A program made the translations under genes and the position numbers. A DNA stretch of 64,000 bases from UM-FILTER-40-17 sp032251335 (GTDB lineage Bacteria; Bacteroidota; Bacteroidia; Flavobacteriales; Flavobacteriaceae): contig JAVVDW010000007.1 of the NCBI GenBank assembly GCA_032251335.1, positions 62,001 through 126,000 of the forward strand, read 5' to 3'. Positions 26,209 through 36,180 of this stretch are shown here, piece by piece. The stretch's first letter is position 1, and each line of letters starts with the position of its first letter. The notes beneath the pieces are model-generated. The model was not told the DNA's origin. It did no database searches and saw only the letters and a list, made by a program, of their open reading frames with translations.

Positions 26209-26910
26209 ATGATTGAAATTAAAGATCTTCACAAATCCTATAAAATGGGAAGTAACTCGCTTCATGTTTTAAAAGGCATCAATTTTTCTGTAAAAGAAGG
26301 TGATTTTGTATCAATCATGGGATCGTCCGGTTCGGGAAAATCAACACTCCTGAACATACTCGGCATCTTGGACGAAGCAGACAAAGGCGAATATTGGTTA
26401 GACGGGGTTTTAATAAAAAACCTCAATGAAAAAGTAGCCGCCCAATACCGAAACAAATTCTTGGGATTTATCTTTCAGTCTTTCAACCTGATTAATTATA
26501 AATCCGCTTTAGAAAACGTTTCGCTCCCGCTATACTATCAGGGCGTGAAGAGTAAAGAACGTACAGAAAAAGCCATGCATTACCTAGACAAAGTAGGTTT
26601 GGCAAGTTGGTCACATCACACGCCAAACGAACTCTCCGGCGGACAAAAACAACGTGTTGCCATTGCGCGCGCTTTGGCCTCCGATCCAAAAGTGCTTTTG
26701 GCAGATGAGCCCACAGGCGCTTTGGATTCTAAAACTTCATACGAAGTCATGGAAATTATCCAAAACATCAATGATGAAGGCAAAACCATCATAGTGGTGA
26801 CACACGAACACGACATTGCGCAAATGACCAAGCGCATCGTTCACTTAAAAGACGGATTGGTAACCGATGACACAGCTGTAAATCAAATAAGAGCCTCCGC
26901 CTATGTTTAG
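26209..26910 (+). CDS. ABC transporter ATP-binding protein, MacB/LolD type
   Basis: This is a 233-residue ATPase with Walker A GSSGSGKST (about residues 38-46), Q loop FQSFNLINY, signature LSGGQKQR (about 143-150), Walker B VLLADEPTGAL (about 163-173) and the H loop VVTHEHD. The FQSFNL and SGGQKQRVAIARAL patterns place it in the MacB/LolD/FtsE-like group that powers mechanotransmission exporters. It overlaps the first permease gene by 8 bases. It is one component of a seven-gene block reaching to 33397 in which a single ATPase serves two permeases. Confidence 0.95.
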   Translation: MIEIKDLHKSYKMGSNSLHVLKGINFSVKEGDFVSIMGSSGSGKSTLLNILGILDEADKGEYWLDGVLIKNLNEKVAAQYRNKFLGFIFQSFNLINYKSALENVSLPLYYQGVKSKERTEKAMHYLDKVGLASWSHHTPNELSGGQKQRVAIARALASDPKVLLADEPTGALDSKTSYEVMEIIQNINDEGKTIIVVTHEHDIAQMTKRIVHLKDGLVTDDTAVNQIRASAYV

Positions 26911-28147
26911 TCTGGACCGTTGGCAAGAAATCTTCCAAACCCTGTCTAAAAACAAACTTAGGGCTTTTTTGACAGGTCTTTCCGTTTCATCAGGTATTTT
27001 TATCCTTGTCATTTTGCTCGGCGTAAGCCGGGGCATGCAAAACGGCATCGAAAAAGAATTCCAGCAAGATGCCGTCACAGAAGTAGAGGTTTGGACAGGT
27101 ACAACAACTGTAGGCTACAAAGGCATGAACCCCGGAAGAAGGGTGCAACTTGAAAACGAAGATTACGAGTACACCACCCAAAAGTTTGGCGACCAAATTG
27201 ACAGCAAGTCCGGATATTTCGGGCGCTGGGGCGCTATCATCAATTACAAAAAAGAAAACGGATCTTACGAATTTGCAGGCGTACATCCCGATTTTCAAAA
27301 AGTGGAAAACGCTACCATCATATCCGGTCGATTTATTAATGCATCGGATATAGAAGGTAATGACAAAGTAGCCGTCATTGGCAACCGCGTCAAACTGGAT
27401 TTGTTTAAAGACAAAGATCCTATTGGGGAATACATCAATATTTCTAAAGTTCCTTTCAAAGTTGTCGGTGTTTATACCGATCCGGGCGGTGAACGCGAGG
27501 AAACCCGTGTCTATCTGCCACTGACAACCGCCCAACGGGTTTTTAACGGAAAAAACCAGCTCCGTATGCTGTCGTTTACCATCAAGCCGGCCGCCACCTT
27601 TGATGAAGCCGTTCAAAATGCCGCTTTTCTGTCTGACGGTTTGGAAAAATCGCTAAAACAAAGACACCTCGTTTCGCCCGACGACACCAGTGGGATTCGT
27701 GTTTTTGACACCTTGGAAGAGGCCAAAAGAATTTACGATTTGCTGAGTTATATAGATTTGTTTTTTTGGATAGTCGGCATTTGTACCATCATAGCAGGCG
27801 TAGTAGGCGTTGGAAACATTATGCTGATTGTTGTTAAAGAGCGAACCAAAGAAATAGGTATCCGCAAAGCCATAGGGGCTCAACCTATGTCTATCATCGG
27901 AATGATCCTTCAAGAAGCTGTTTTTGTGACCTTTGTAGCAGGGTTTTTCGGTCTTTTTGCCGGACTTCTTTTGTTGGAAGTTGTGGGACCTCAAATTCAG
28001 AGTGACTTTTTCGCAAACCCGGAAGTCGATATGAATGTGGCTTTGAGCACCATCGTCATCTTAATCATAGCCGGAGCCCTGGCCGGTTTTTTCCCCGCAT
28101 ACCGAGCCGCCAAAATAAAACCCATAATAGCCTTGCGCGATGAGTAA
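26903..28147 (+). CDS. MacB-like ABC permease 1
   Basis: This is a 414-residue permease with one N-terminal helix (about residues 20-45), a large periplasmic MacB_PCD-like domain (about 50-270) and three C-terminal FtsX-type helices that start near WIVGICTIIAGVVGVGNIML (about 291-310). The segment VKERTKEIGIRKAIGA (about 312-327) is the standard coupling-helix region. It overlaps the ATPase end by 8 bases and the second permease start by 8 bases, so all three are translationally coupled. It is similar to the next gene, and the two probably form a heterodimer. The exported substrate is unknown. Confidence 0.92.
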   Translation: MFSLDRWQEIFQTLSKNKLRAFLTGLSVSSGIFILVILLGVSRGMQNGIEKEFQQDAVTEVEVWTGTTTVGYKGMNPGRRVQLENEDYEYTTQKFGDQIDSKSGYFGRWGAIINYKKENGSYEFAGVHPDFQKVENATIISGRFINASDIEGNDKVAVIGNRVKLDLFKDKDPIGEYINISKVPFKVVGVYTDPGGEREETRVYLPLTTAQRVFNGKNQLRMLSFTIKPAATFDEAVQNAAFLSDGLEKSLKQRHLVSPDDTSGIRVFDTLEEAKRIYDLLSYIDLFFWIVGICTIIAGVVGVGNIMLIVVKERTKEIGIRKAIGAQPMSIIGMILQEAVFVTFVAGFFGLFAGLLLLEVVGPQIQSDFFANPEVDMNVALSTIVILIIAGALAGFFPAYRAAKIKPIIALRDE

Positions 28148-29414
28148 TCTGTTTAACAAAGAAAGTTGGAATGAAATCTTGGAGGCACTTAGTGCCAATT
28201 GGTTTCGTACACTGTTGACGGCCTTTGGCGTGTTTTGGGGAATTTTTATTTTGGTGATTTTGTTGGCAGCCGGTAAAGGATTGGAAAACGGAGTAAAACA
28301 AGGATTTTCCGGTATTGCCACCAACACTGCTTTTATGTGGACCCAGCAAACTTCTAAACCCTTCAAGGGCATGCCCGAAGGCAGAAGATTTAATTACAGA
28401 AATGGTGACGTGCCTGCACTGTGGGAAAAATTTCCCGATTTGCGCTTCATCTCTCCCAGAAACCAACTGGGCGGTTGGCAAGGTGCCAACAACGTCATCA
28501 GAGGACTCAAAACCGGTGCTTTTACGGTTTATGGCGACATGCCCGAATTTATCAATCAGCAACCCATGGACATCATAGAGGGTCGTTTCATCAACCAAAA
28601 CGACATCAAAGAAAATAGAAAAGTTGCGGTCATTGGGCAAGGCGTCATAGACGGATTGTATGAAAAAGGCGAACCGGTTATCGGTTCTTACATCAAAATA
28701 AACGGCGTGAATTTTTCGGTGGTTGGTGTTTACAAGAAAAAAGGCAACTCCGGTGGAAACCAAGAAGAAGGAATGAAGGATATTTTTACGCCTTTTACCA
28801 CTTTTCAGCGCGCTTTCAACTTTGGAGATATCGTTGGCTGGATGGCCATAACCGCCAAAGATAACGCGTCTATAACCGAGCTTCTGCCCCAAATTAAAGA
28901 CGTCCTCAAGAGCAGGCACAAAATTCATCCGGATGACGACAGGGCCATTGGCAGTTTTGACCTTTATCAAGAATTTAGCAAAGTGAATGGGCTTTTTACC
29001 ATATTAGGTGTGATTTCCTATTTTGTAGGCATTTTGATTTTGATTTCCGGCGTCATCGGGATTGGTAATATTATGCTGATTGTCGTCAAAGAGCGTACCA
29101 AAGAGATTGGTGTGCGACGTGCTTTGGGTGCTACGCCCTGGGATATTCGCAGTCAAATTTTACTGGAAGCCATTTTCCTGACTATTATATCTGGTATGGC
29201 CGGAATTGCTTTGGCATCGGGATTGTTAAAAATTATTGAGATACTGATGCGCGGCATGGACACATCCCAAATGATGTTTGCCAACCCGAGCGTTGGTCTG
29301 GGTGTAGTCATCGCTGCGCTTCTCATTTTGATTGTTTCCGGGCTGTTTGCCGGTATGATTCCGGCCCAGATTGCCATCAAAGTCAAACCCGTAGATGCTT
29401 TAAGAACAGAATAA
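28140..29414 (+). CDS. MacB-like ABC permease 2
   Basis: This is a 424-residue paralogue of permease 1 with the same layout: an N-terminal helix, a periplasmic domain (about residues 50-280), and three FtsX-type helices, with VKERTKEIGVRRALGA after the second helix. The shared motif GVIGIGNIMLIVVKERTKEI confirms the close relation. The ATG at 28140 overlaps the preceding gene by 8 bases. It is followed after 33 bases by an adaptor gene. The similarity to permease 1 with moderate divergence suggests old duplication and heterodimer formation with the single ATPase. Confidence 0.92.
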   Translation: MSNLFNKESWNEILEALSANWFRTLLTAFGVFWGIFILVILLAAGKGLENGVKQGFSGIATNTAFMWTQQTSKPFKGMPEGRRFNYRNGDVPALWEKFPDLRFISPRNQLGGWQGANNVIRGLKTGAFTVYGDMPEFINQQPMDIIEGRFINQNDIKENRKVAVIGQGVIDGLYEKGEPVIGSYIKINGVNFSVVGVYKKKGNSGGNQEEGMKDIFTPFTTFQRAFNFGDIVGWMAITAKDNASITELLPQIKDVLKSRHKIHPDDDRAIGSFDLYQEFSKVNGLFTILGVISYFVGILILISGVIGIGNIMLIVVKERTKEIGVRRALGATPWDIRSQILLEAIFLTIISGMAGIALASGLLKIIEILMRGMDTSQMMFANPSVGLGVVIAALLILIVSGLFAGMIPAQIAIKVKPVDALRTE

Positions 29415-29447
29415 AACTAAAACAACTTTATTTAATATTTGATTACA

Positions 29448-30563
29448 ATGAAAAAAACCATTACAACCATAGTACTTTTGTTAGTCACGGTTCTGTTTGT
29501 AGGTTCGCTGTACTATTTGTACACCAAAAACAAGCAATCGCCTGTCGTATTTGAAACAGAGCAACCCGGAATGCAGACCATTGTAGAAAAAACCATATCC
29601 ACAGGAAGCATTGTGCCCAAAGAAGAAGTTTTAATCAAACCAAACATTTCCGGCATCATCCAAGAAGTGTATGTAGTGGCCGGGGAGTTGGTAAAATCGG
29701 GCGATTTGATTGCCAAAATCAGGGTGGTGCCAAACGTATCCAACCTCAACAATGCCAAAGCACAGGTAGAATCTGCAAAAATTGACTTGGACAACCAAAC
29801 AAAAATTTTTAACCGTCAAAAATCACTGATTGACAAAGGTGTGATTTCGCAAAACGATTTTGACAATGCGTTGGCCGCTTATGAGCAGTCTAAACAAACC
29901 TATGAAACCGCCCTAGAAAATTATGAAATTGTGCGTACCGGCACAGCCAAAGGCTATGAAACCGCCGCCAACACGATGATTCGCGCTACCGTATCGGGCA
30001 TGGTACTAGAGGTGCCCGTAAAAGTTGGCAACCAGGTTATTGAGAGCAACAATTTTAACGAAGGTACTACCATTGCCAGTATTGCAGACATCAACAAGAT
30101 GGAGTTTGTTGGAAAAGTGGACGAGTCTGAAGTGGGTAAAATAAAAGAAGGTCTGCCTTTAGAAATAACGGTTGGCGCCATTGAAAATAAAAAGTTTGAT
30201 GCCATTTTGGAATACATCGCACCCAAAGGTTTGGAAGAAAACGGCGCTATCCAATTTGAAATAAAAGGATCTGTAAAGTTGAGTGAAGATGTATTTATCC
30301 GTGCGGGGCTCAGCGCCAATGCTTCTATCATTTTAAACAAAGCCGACAGTGTTTTGGCTGTACGGGAAGCCGTTTTGCAATTTGATCCGGAGACCAACAA
30401 ACCTTTTGTGGAAATTCAGACAGGCGAGCAACAATTTGAAAAAAGAGAAGTTGAGCTCGGCATCTCGGATGGCATACAGGTAGAAGTAAAGAAAGGCTTA
30501 TCTAAATCAGATAAAATTAAAGTATGGAACACGGTACAGATGGGTAAAGTCTTCACAAATTAA
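29448..30563 (+). CDS. Periplasmic adaptor (HlyD/MacA type), copy 1
   Basis: This is a 371-residue adaptor with an N-terminal membrane anchor (MKKTITTIVLLLVTVLF), a lipoyl half-motif near EEVLIKPNISGIIQEVYV, a coiled-coil hairpin (about residues 90-165, rich in Asn, Glu and Lys), the second lipoyl half and a beta-barrel/membrane-proximal domain. MacA-like adaptors link the inner-membrane permease to the outer-membrane TolC channel. The ATG at 29448 is chosen over the TTG at 29439, because it gives a normal signal anchor start. It is followed after 23 bases by the TolC gene. Confidence 0.92.
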   Translation: MKKTITTIVLLLVTVLFVGSLYYLYTKNKQSPVVFETEQPGMQTIVEKTISTGSIVPKEEVLIKPNISGIIQEVYVVAGELVKSGDLIAKIRVVPNVSNLNNAKAQVESAKIDLDNQTKIFNRQKSLIDKGVISQNDFDNALAAYEQSKQTYETALENYEIVRTGTAKGYETAANTMIRATVSGMVLEVPVKVGNQVIESNNFNEGTTIASIADINKMEFVGKVDESEVGKIKEGLPLEITVGAIENKKFDAILEYIAPKGLEENGAIQFEIKGSVKLSEDVFIRAGLSANASIILNKADSVLAVREAVLQFDPETNKPFVEIQTGEQQFEKREVELGISDGIQVEVKKGLSKSDKIKVWNTVQMGKVFTN

Positions 30564-30586
30564 TTTACATTTACACACAATTTAGC

Positions 30587-32026
30587 ATGATCATGATCAA
30601 TAGAATACTCATTTTCACAGTTGCATTTTTTGTTTTTGGCTTTGCACAAGCGCAAACCAAAAAATGGACTTTAAGGGAAGCCGTTCAATATGCTTTGGAC
30701 AACAACATCACTGTCAAGCAGACTGAATTGGATATGGAAAACACCAAGATTTCCAAAAAAGACGCCTTTGGCAATTTCCTGCCATCCATCAATGCCAACA
30801 CATCGCACCAATGGTCTATCGGTTTGAACCAAAACATTACTACGGGTTTGTTGGAAAATCAAACCACACAGTTTACCTCAGTAGGCGTCAATGCCAACAT
30901 GCTGATTTTTGACGGTTTGCGAAACTTTAACACGCTTCACAGAGCCAATTTGGCTATACTGGCCAACCAATTGCAGCTAGATAAAATCAAAGACGACATT
31001 TCGCTACTCGTGGTCAATTCATTTTTGCAAATTGTCTTTAACCGCGAATCGCTCAACACCTTGCTATATCAAAACCAAGTGACAGAAGAGCAAGTGCAAC
31101 GCACTACGCAACTCGTGGAAGCGGGTGCTTCACCGCGCGGCGATTTGTTAGACATTCAGGCCACCAACGCCACCGAAAAACAACGCATCATCGCCGCGGA
31201 GAACACGCTCAAACTGTCTAAAATTTCATTGGCACAATTACTGCTCATTAAAGATTACGAAAACTTCGAGATTCAAGATGAAGAATTTCTAATTCCTCCA
31301 CCCGACATGTTGGCTCAAAATCCGGGTGAAATATTTGAATCAGCTAAAGAATTGCGTTCAGAGATTAAATTAGCCGAAGCCAATGTGGACGTAGCCGAAA
31401 AAGATTTGGCAATATCCAGAGGTGCCAGCTACCCAACCATAAGTTTGTTTTACAATTACAACACCAGGGCTTCGAGTGCCGACATTTTTGGTGGCGTTTT
31501 GCCGGACACCGAAAATCCTTTTTCGCAAATTGGGTTTGTGGAAGGCACCAATGAACGTGTGTTGACACCAAATTTTAATCGCTTTACCGTAGGCCCCGAA
31601 AATCTAATAGACCAGTTTACACGAAATGACGGACATACCGTAGGTTTTCAGCTTAGTGTACCTGTTTTTAACGGATTCCAAACGGCTAACAGCATCAAGC
31701 GGAGTAAAATAAACTTGGAACGCGCCAAAAACCAATTAGAGCAGGACAAACTCGATTTGGAATCCAATGTGTACCAAGCCTATTTTGATGCCGAAAGCGC
31801 CTATAAATCATACGAGGCCGCACAGCGTGCCTTCGAGGCCAGAACCTTGGCTTTTGACTATTCTCAAGAACGATTCAACGTGGGTTTGATGAATGCTTTT
31901 GACTACCTTCAGGCAAAGTCTGCGCTCGAAACGGCCGAATCAGAAGTCATCCGTTCTAAGTTTGATTATGTATTCAAACTGAAAGTTTTGGAATTCTTTT
32001 TTGGTATTCCTTTCGATAAACTTTAA
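30587..32026 (+). CDS. TolC-family outer-membrane efflux channel
   Basis: This is a 479-residue protein with a signal peptide ending near FAQAQ (residue 24), then WTLREAVQYALDNNITV, the standard opening of TolC-type proteins. Two long helical repeats follow, each with a helical hairpin typical of outer-membrane efflux proteins (about residues 30-240 and 250-470), with VPVFNGFQT in the second half. It completes an export path with the ABC permeases and adaptors on either side. The first of three closely spaced Met codons (30587) is used; a start at 30593 (MINRI) would also serve. Confidence 0.94.
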   Translation: MIMINRILIFTVAFFVFGFAQAQTKKWTLREAVQYALDNNITVKQTELDMENTKISKKDAFGNFLPSINANTSHQWSIGLNQNITTGLLENQTTQFTSVGVNANMLIFDGLRNFNTLHRANLAILANQLQLDKIKDDISLLVVNSFLQIVFNRESLNTLLYQNQVTEEQVQRTTQLVEAGASPRGDLLDIQATNATEKQRIIAAENTLKLSKISLAQLLLIKDYENFEIQDEEFLIPPPDMLAQNPGEIFESAKELRSEIKLAEANVDVAEKDLAISRGASYPTISLFYNYNTRASSADIFGGVLPDTENPFSQIGFVEGTNERVLTPNFNRFTVGPENLIDQFTRNDGHTVGFQLSVPVFNGFQTANSIKRSKINLERAKNQLEQDKLDLESNVYQAYFDAESAYKSYEAAQRAFEARTLAFDYSQERFNVGLMNAFDYLQAKSALETAESEVIRSKFDYVFKLKVLEFFFGIPFDKL

Positions 32027-32074
32027 ATATTTTTTTTATCTCCTTCAATCAAAGTATTTCTAGTCGCTATTTAG

Positions 32075-32082
32075 TAATTTTG
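32075..32082 (+). promoter_or_regulatory. -7 box for the second adaptor gene
   Basis: TAATTTTG matches TAnnTTTG, 25 bases upstream of the ATG at 32108, in the 81-base gap after tolC. The second adaptor and tsaB may thus have their own promoter as well as read-through from the exporter operon. Confidence 0.5.
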
Positions 32083-32107
32083 TAAATTATTCGGAAAAAA
32101 TTCAAAC

Positions 32108-33397
32108 ATGTCTAAAAAAACTATTTACATTATATTGGGCGCAGTCATTTTATTGATTGTCATTTTAATCGGCGGAAAAAAAGCAGGACTGTTTGGAAAA
32201 TCCGGAGACTTTAAAGAAGTTGAGGTAGAAAAAATTGCACGTAGAACCATCCAACAAACCGTTTCGGCCACCGGGAAGATACAACCCACTGTGGAGGTGA
32301 AAATATCTGCCGAGGTTTCCGGCGAAATTATAGAATTGACCATTCAAGAAGGGCAACAAGTAAAAAAAGGAGAGCTCTTGGTAAAAATCAATCCCGATTT
32401 GTTTCAGTCAGCACTTGCCCGTACGCAAGCATCTTTGCTCAATGTAAAATCTAACCTAGCGCAAGCAGAGGCCAATCTTAAAGAAGCAGAAGCCAATTAT
32501 CAGCGAAACGAAGGATTGTTTAAAAAAGGGGTCATTTCTGCCTCCGAGTGGGATAGAATTGTTGCCGCCCGTGATGCAGCCATGGCAACCAAAGAATCTG
32601 CCAGATACAATGTGCTAAGTTCGGCTGCAACCGTCAAAGAAGCGCAAGACAATTTGATTCGAACCAATATCTACGCCCCGATGGATGGCACCATCTCTAA
32701 ACTGGATGTTGAACTTGGCGAACGTGTGGTAGGTACACAACAGTTTGAAGGCACCGAAATTTTGCGGGTAGCCAACCTTAGTAAAATGGAAGTTTTGGCC
32801 GAGGTGAACGAAAATGATATTGTGAAAATTTCCTTGGGCGACACAGCCATAGTAGAAGTAGATGCCTATCTGAAAAGAGAATTCATCGGTATTGTTTCTA
32901 ACATTGCCAACACCGCCATCAATACCACCAGCGTAGATCAGATAACAAACTTCGAAGTAAAAGTCAATATTCTTCCTGAGTCTTATGCTGATTTAACTGT
33001 TGGAAAACCTGAAAATTTTTCACCATTTCGCCCGGGAATGACCGCCACGGTTGATATCATCACCGAGAAGAAGACAAATGTATTGACAGTTCCTATCAGT
33101 GCTGTCGTGGTTCGTACAGACACGTCATCAACTAAAAAAACAGCAACTCCCACACTGGCCAATACCGCCAACAAAGCTGTTGGAGAAGAGCGATTCGAGT
33201 GTGTCTTTGTAAAAATTGGAGAAACAGCCAAACTAAAAGTGGTAAAAACCGGCATACAAGACAACACTTACATCGAAATTGCTTCAGGTCTTGACGACGA
33301 ATCCGATGTAATTACCGGACCCTACAACGTGGTAACCAAATTGCTAAGCCCGAACGACAAAGTAGCCATCAAGCAGGTAGAGAAATCCAAGGAATAA
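32108..33397 (+). CDS. Periplasmic adaptor (HlyD/MacA type), copy 2
   Basis: This is a 429-residue adaptor with an N-terminal anchor (about residues 4-23), the lipoyl half EVKISAEVSGEIIELTI (about 61-77), a helical hairpin rich in Ala, Glu and Lys (about 100-180), the second half NIYAPMDGTISKLDVELGE and a longer C-terminal region with an insert around residue 340 (TDTSSTKKTATPTLANTAN). It differs in sequence from copy 1. A second adaptor alongside a two-permease exporter suggests one adaptor per permease or alternative partners. It ends 2 bases before tsaB. Confidence 0.92.
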   Translation: MSKKTIYIILGAVILLIVILIGGKKAGLFGKSGDFKEVEVEKIARRTIQQTVSATGKIQPTVEVKISAEVSGEIIELTIQEGQQVKKGELLVKINPDLFQSALARTQASLLNVKSNLAQAEANLKEAEANYQRNEGLFKKGVISASEWDRIVAARDAAMATKESARYNVLSSAATVKEAQDNLIRTNIYAPMDGTISKLDVELGERVVGTQQFEGTEILRVANLSKMEVLAEVNENDIVKISLGDTAIVEVDAYLKREFIGIVSNIANTAINTTSVDQITNFEVKVNILPESYADLTVGKPENFSPFRPGMTATVDIITEKKTNVLTVPISAVVVRTDTSSTKKTATPTLANTANKAVGEERFECVFVKIGETAKLKVVKTGIQDNTYIEIASGLDDESDVITGPYNVVTKLLSPNDKVAIKQVEKSKE

Positions 33398-33399
33398 AC

Positions 33400-34071
33400 A
33401 TGTCGCTGGTTCTTAACATTGAAACAGCTACTAAAAATTGCTCAGTTTGTCTTGCCGAATCGGGCAACATCATCTCATACAAAGAATCTGCCTCGGAGCA
33501 ATACCAACACGGCGAATTACTGCATCACTACATCAAAACCTGTTTAGCGGAAGCACAATGTGACTTTTCCGCATTGGATGCCATCGCTATCAGCAAAGGC
33601 CCCGGATCCTATACGGGTCTTCGCATAGGAGTATCTGCCGCTAAGGGCTATTGTTTTGCACTTGATATTCCTTTGATAAGTATAAACACGCTGGATGTAT
33701 TGGCAAAAAGTCATCCGATTACATCGGGCTATATGGTACCGATGCTCGATGCGCGTAGAATGGAAGTGTATGCAAAAGTACTTGACCATCAAGGTTCTGA
33801 AATGCGAGAAACAAGAGCAGAAATACTCACTGAAGACAGTTTTGCACCCTATTTACAGAAAGATACGGTTTACTTCTTGGGCGACGGTGTCTCAAAATGG
33901 AAGACCATTTGTACACATCCAAATGCCGTATATCTGAATATGCAATACCCATCTGCCAAGGCGATGTGCGTACTTTCGTATCAAAAATTTCAAGCTGAAA
34001 TCTTTGAGAATGTTGCCTATTTTGAGCCTTACTATTTAAAAGAGTTTATCGGCTTGCAAAAAAAGAGGTAA
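33400..34071 (+). CDS. tsaB: tRNA threonylcarbamoyladenosine biosynthesis protein TsaB
   Basis: TsaB is the scaffold partner of TsaD in making the universal t6A37 modification of tRNAs that read ANN codons. The 223-residue protein has the ASKHA-fold start LVLNIETATKNCSVCL and the TsaB hallmark KGPGSYTGLRIGVSAAKG (about residues 66-83). The length is normal. It starts 2 bases after the adaptor stop and is convergent with the DUF255 gene 12 bases downstream. Confidence 0.95.
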   Translation: MSLVLNIETATKNCSVCLAESGNIISYKESASEQYQHGELLHHYIKTCLAEAQCDFSALDAIAISKGPGSYTGLRIGVSAAKGYCFALDIPLISINTLDVLAKSHPITSGYMVPMLDARRMEVYAKVLDHQGSEMRETRAEILTEDSFAPYLQKDTVYFLGDGVSKWKTICTHPNAVYLNMQYPSAKAMCVLSYQKFQAEIFENVAYFEPYYLKEFIGLQKKR

Positions 34072-34083
34072 ACGCTCTCCTAC

Positions 34084-36180
34084 TTACTGGTTTTTAATGA
34101 GAGCCCGTGCTTCTTCCAAATCTTTTACCGGAAGTTTACAAACGTAATTTTGACAGACATAAATAAGGGTTTCACCTTTCACAAATCTGTGTTTCAAGAG
34201 GGGTAAATCTGATTCGCTTGTACTGCCGGCCAGCATCAAATTGGGTTGAAAGGTTTTGGTGAATTTTATCAATTTTTGAGTTGCTGTTTCACCTACAAAA
34301 GCCACTTCGTAAAAGGGTTTTGTGTAATTGAGCATCAAGTTGAGCCAATTGGCGTACCAAGGCGCACCCGATTGCCCAATTGCAGGAACCGTTGCGCGGA
34401 GCATGCCGGAAGCCGTATTCAAGAAGGTTTCGTTATCGAAATGATAACCTAAAAGAAATAGGTTTTTAGCCATGATTGAGTTGGATGCAGGAATCACATT
34501 GTCTGATGTTTCTGTAGTTCTACTCACAAGCTCAGGATCTAGATCTGAGGTGTAAAAAAACAGACCGCTTTCCGGATTGTAAAAATGCGAAAAGGTATAG
34601 TCTGTCAACTGTTTGGCGCGCTGCAACCATTTTTGGTCAAAAGTGTTTTCGTAAATAGACAAGTAAGCATCTATGGTAAGTGCGTAATCATCCATAAATG
34701 CGTTGATGGTGCTTTTGCCGTCTTTGTAATTTCTCCAAAGACCGCCGTCGGGCTTGCTTTGCTGCGCATCTAAAAAACGGGCTGCTTGCAAGGCTGCATC
34801 CAAAAACTTTTTCTCACCAAAAGCCCGATACGCATCTGCGTATGCCCTAATCATCATGGCATTCCAAGATGATAAAGTCTTGTCATCTAAAGCGGGTTTT
34901 TTGCGCTTTTCTCTGGCTTGAAATAAAATTTGCTTCCACTGTGTCACCGAAGAAGTCAACTGCGCAACCGTCAATCCTAGTTTTTGAGAAAGTGTGTCGT
35001 AGTCTTCAGTCTGAATGAGTACATAGTTTTCTTCCTCCCATAACCCAAAGTCGTTGATGTTGAAAACTGTGGCAAAAGTATCAAAATCATCTTCCAACAA
35101 GGCCTGAAGTTCATCTTTGGTCCACACGTAAAATTTACCTTCTTCGCCTTCGCTATCTGCATCAAAAGAAGCGTAGAAACCCCCTTTAGGATTTGTCATT
35201 TCTCTTTCAATAAAACTGAGAGTTTCATAAACCACGCGTTTGTATTGCGGATTGGGTTTTTGTAAATATGCATTGGCATACAGACTTACCAGTTGTGCGT
35301 TGTCGTACAACATTTTTTCGAAGTGAGGCACATGCCAATAATTGTCAACAGAGTAGCGTGAAAAACCACCACCTACATGATCGTACAGACCGCCAAAGGC
35401 CATCTTTTGCAGGGTGAGATGCACAAAGTCCAAAACTTCTGTGTCGTTTGCCTGAAAACCATAGCGCAATAAGAAATTGAGTCCGGTTGGCATCATAAAT
35501 TTTGGTGCCCCTTTGTTGCCACCGTATTCCAGATCGAATTTGGGTTTCCAATTTTGCACCAAATTTTCTAGCGTTGCAAAAGCAAAATCTTCGTTATGGG
35601 TTGGGCTTTCAACCAAATCCATTTGCCGAACGCCGTCGGTGAGGTTTTGGGCGTATTCTTCAAATTTTTTGGGTTCATTTTTATAGACTTGTGCAATTTG
35701 AGTCAGCACATTCATCCAATCATCTTTTCTAAAATACGTACCACCCCAAACCGGCCTACCGTCGGGAAGTGCTACCACATTTAAAGGCCACCCACCGCTA
35801 CCGGTCATCAGTTGCACGGCATTCATATAAATCTGATCCACATCGGGACGCTCTTCCCTATCCACTTTGATGTTGATAAAGTGTTGGTTCATCAAAGCAG
35901 CGGCTGTCGTATCTTCAAAAACTTCTTTCTCCATCACATGACACCAATGGCAAGATGCATATCCAATACTAATCAGTAACAATTTCCCCGATTCATTGGC
36001 CTTGGCTAAGGTTTCCGTATTCCATGCATGCCAGTCCACCGGATTGTTTGCGTGTTGCAGCAAATACGGACTTGTTTCGTTAATCAAGGCATTGGTGGGA
36101 TGCTCCATTGTTGGGGAATTTTGACCTCTACAGCTTATAAAAAAAATCAGTAAAACTACATTTGGGAGGCAAAACCTCAT
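34084..36180 (-). CDS. DUF255 thioredoxin-domain lipoprotein (YyaL/SSP411 family)
   Basis: This is a 698-residue protein with a lipoprotein signal (lipobox Cys at C17 in IFFISC), then the N-terminal DUF255 thioredoxin-like domain with NPVDWHAW and the CHWC redox motif (C77 and C80), and a long (alpha/alpha)6-barrel-like C-terminal region (about residues 180-690). Family members such as YyaL and human SPATA20 have an unknown activity; a redox or carbohydrate-linked role is only inferred. The lipoprotein signal places this version in the periplasm or outer membrane. Its ATG overlaps the stop of the upstream methyltransferase gene in an ATGA arrangement. Confidence 0.92.
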   Translation of the reverse strand: MRFCLPNVVLLIFFISCRGQNSPTMEHPTNALINETSPYLLQHANNPVDWHAWNTETLAKANESGKLLLISIGYASCHWCHVMEKEVFEDTTAAALMNQHFINIKVDREERPDVDQIYMNAVQLMTGSGGWPLNVVALPDGRPVWGGTYFRKDDWMNVLTQIAQVYKNEPKKFEEYAQNLTDGVRQMDLVESPTHNEDFAFATLENLVQNWKPKFDLEYGGNKGAPKFMMPTGLNFLLRYGFQANDTEVLDFVHLTLQKMAFGGLYDHVGGGFSRYSVDNYWHVPHFEKMLYDNAQLVSLYANAYLQKPNPQYKRVVYETLSFIEREMTNPKGGFYASFDADSEGEEGKFYVWTKDELQALLEDDFDTFATVFNINDFGLWEEENYVLIQTEDYDTLSQKLGLTVAQLTSSVTQWKQILFQAREKRKKPALDDKTLSSWNAMMIRAYADAYRAFGEKKFLDAALQAARFLDAQQSKPDGGLWRNYKDGKSTINAFMDDYALTIDAYLSIYENTFDQKWLQRAKQLTDYTFSHFYNPESGLFFYTSDLDPELVSRTTETSDNVIPASNSIMAKNLFLLGYHFDNETFLNTASGMLRATVPAIGQSGAPWYANWLNLMLNYTKPFYEVAFVGETATQKLIKFTKTFQPNLMLAGSTSESDLPLLKHRFVKGETLIYVCQNYVCKLPVKDLEEARALIKNQ

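Noticed and set aside
28065..28970. 301-codon open frame antisense to the second ABC permease
   Set aside because: The sense frame has full permease motifs; the antisense frame shows no family features and arises from codon bias.
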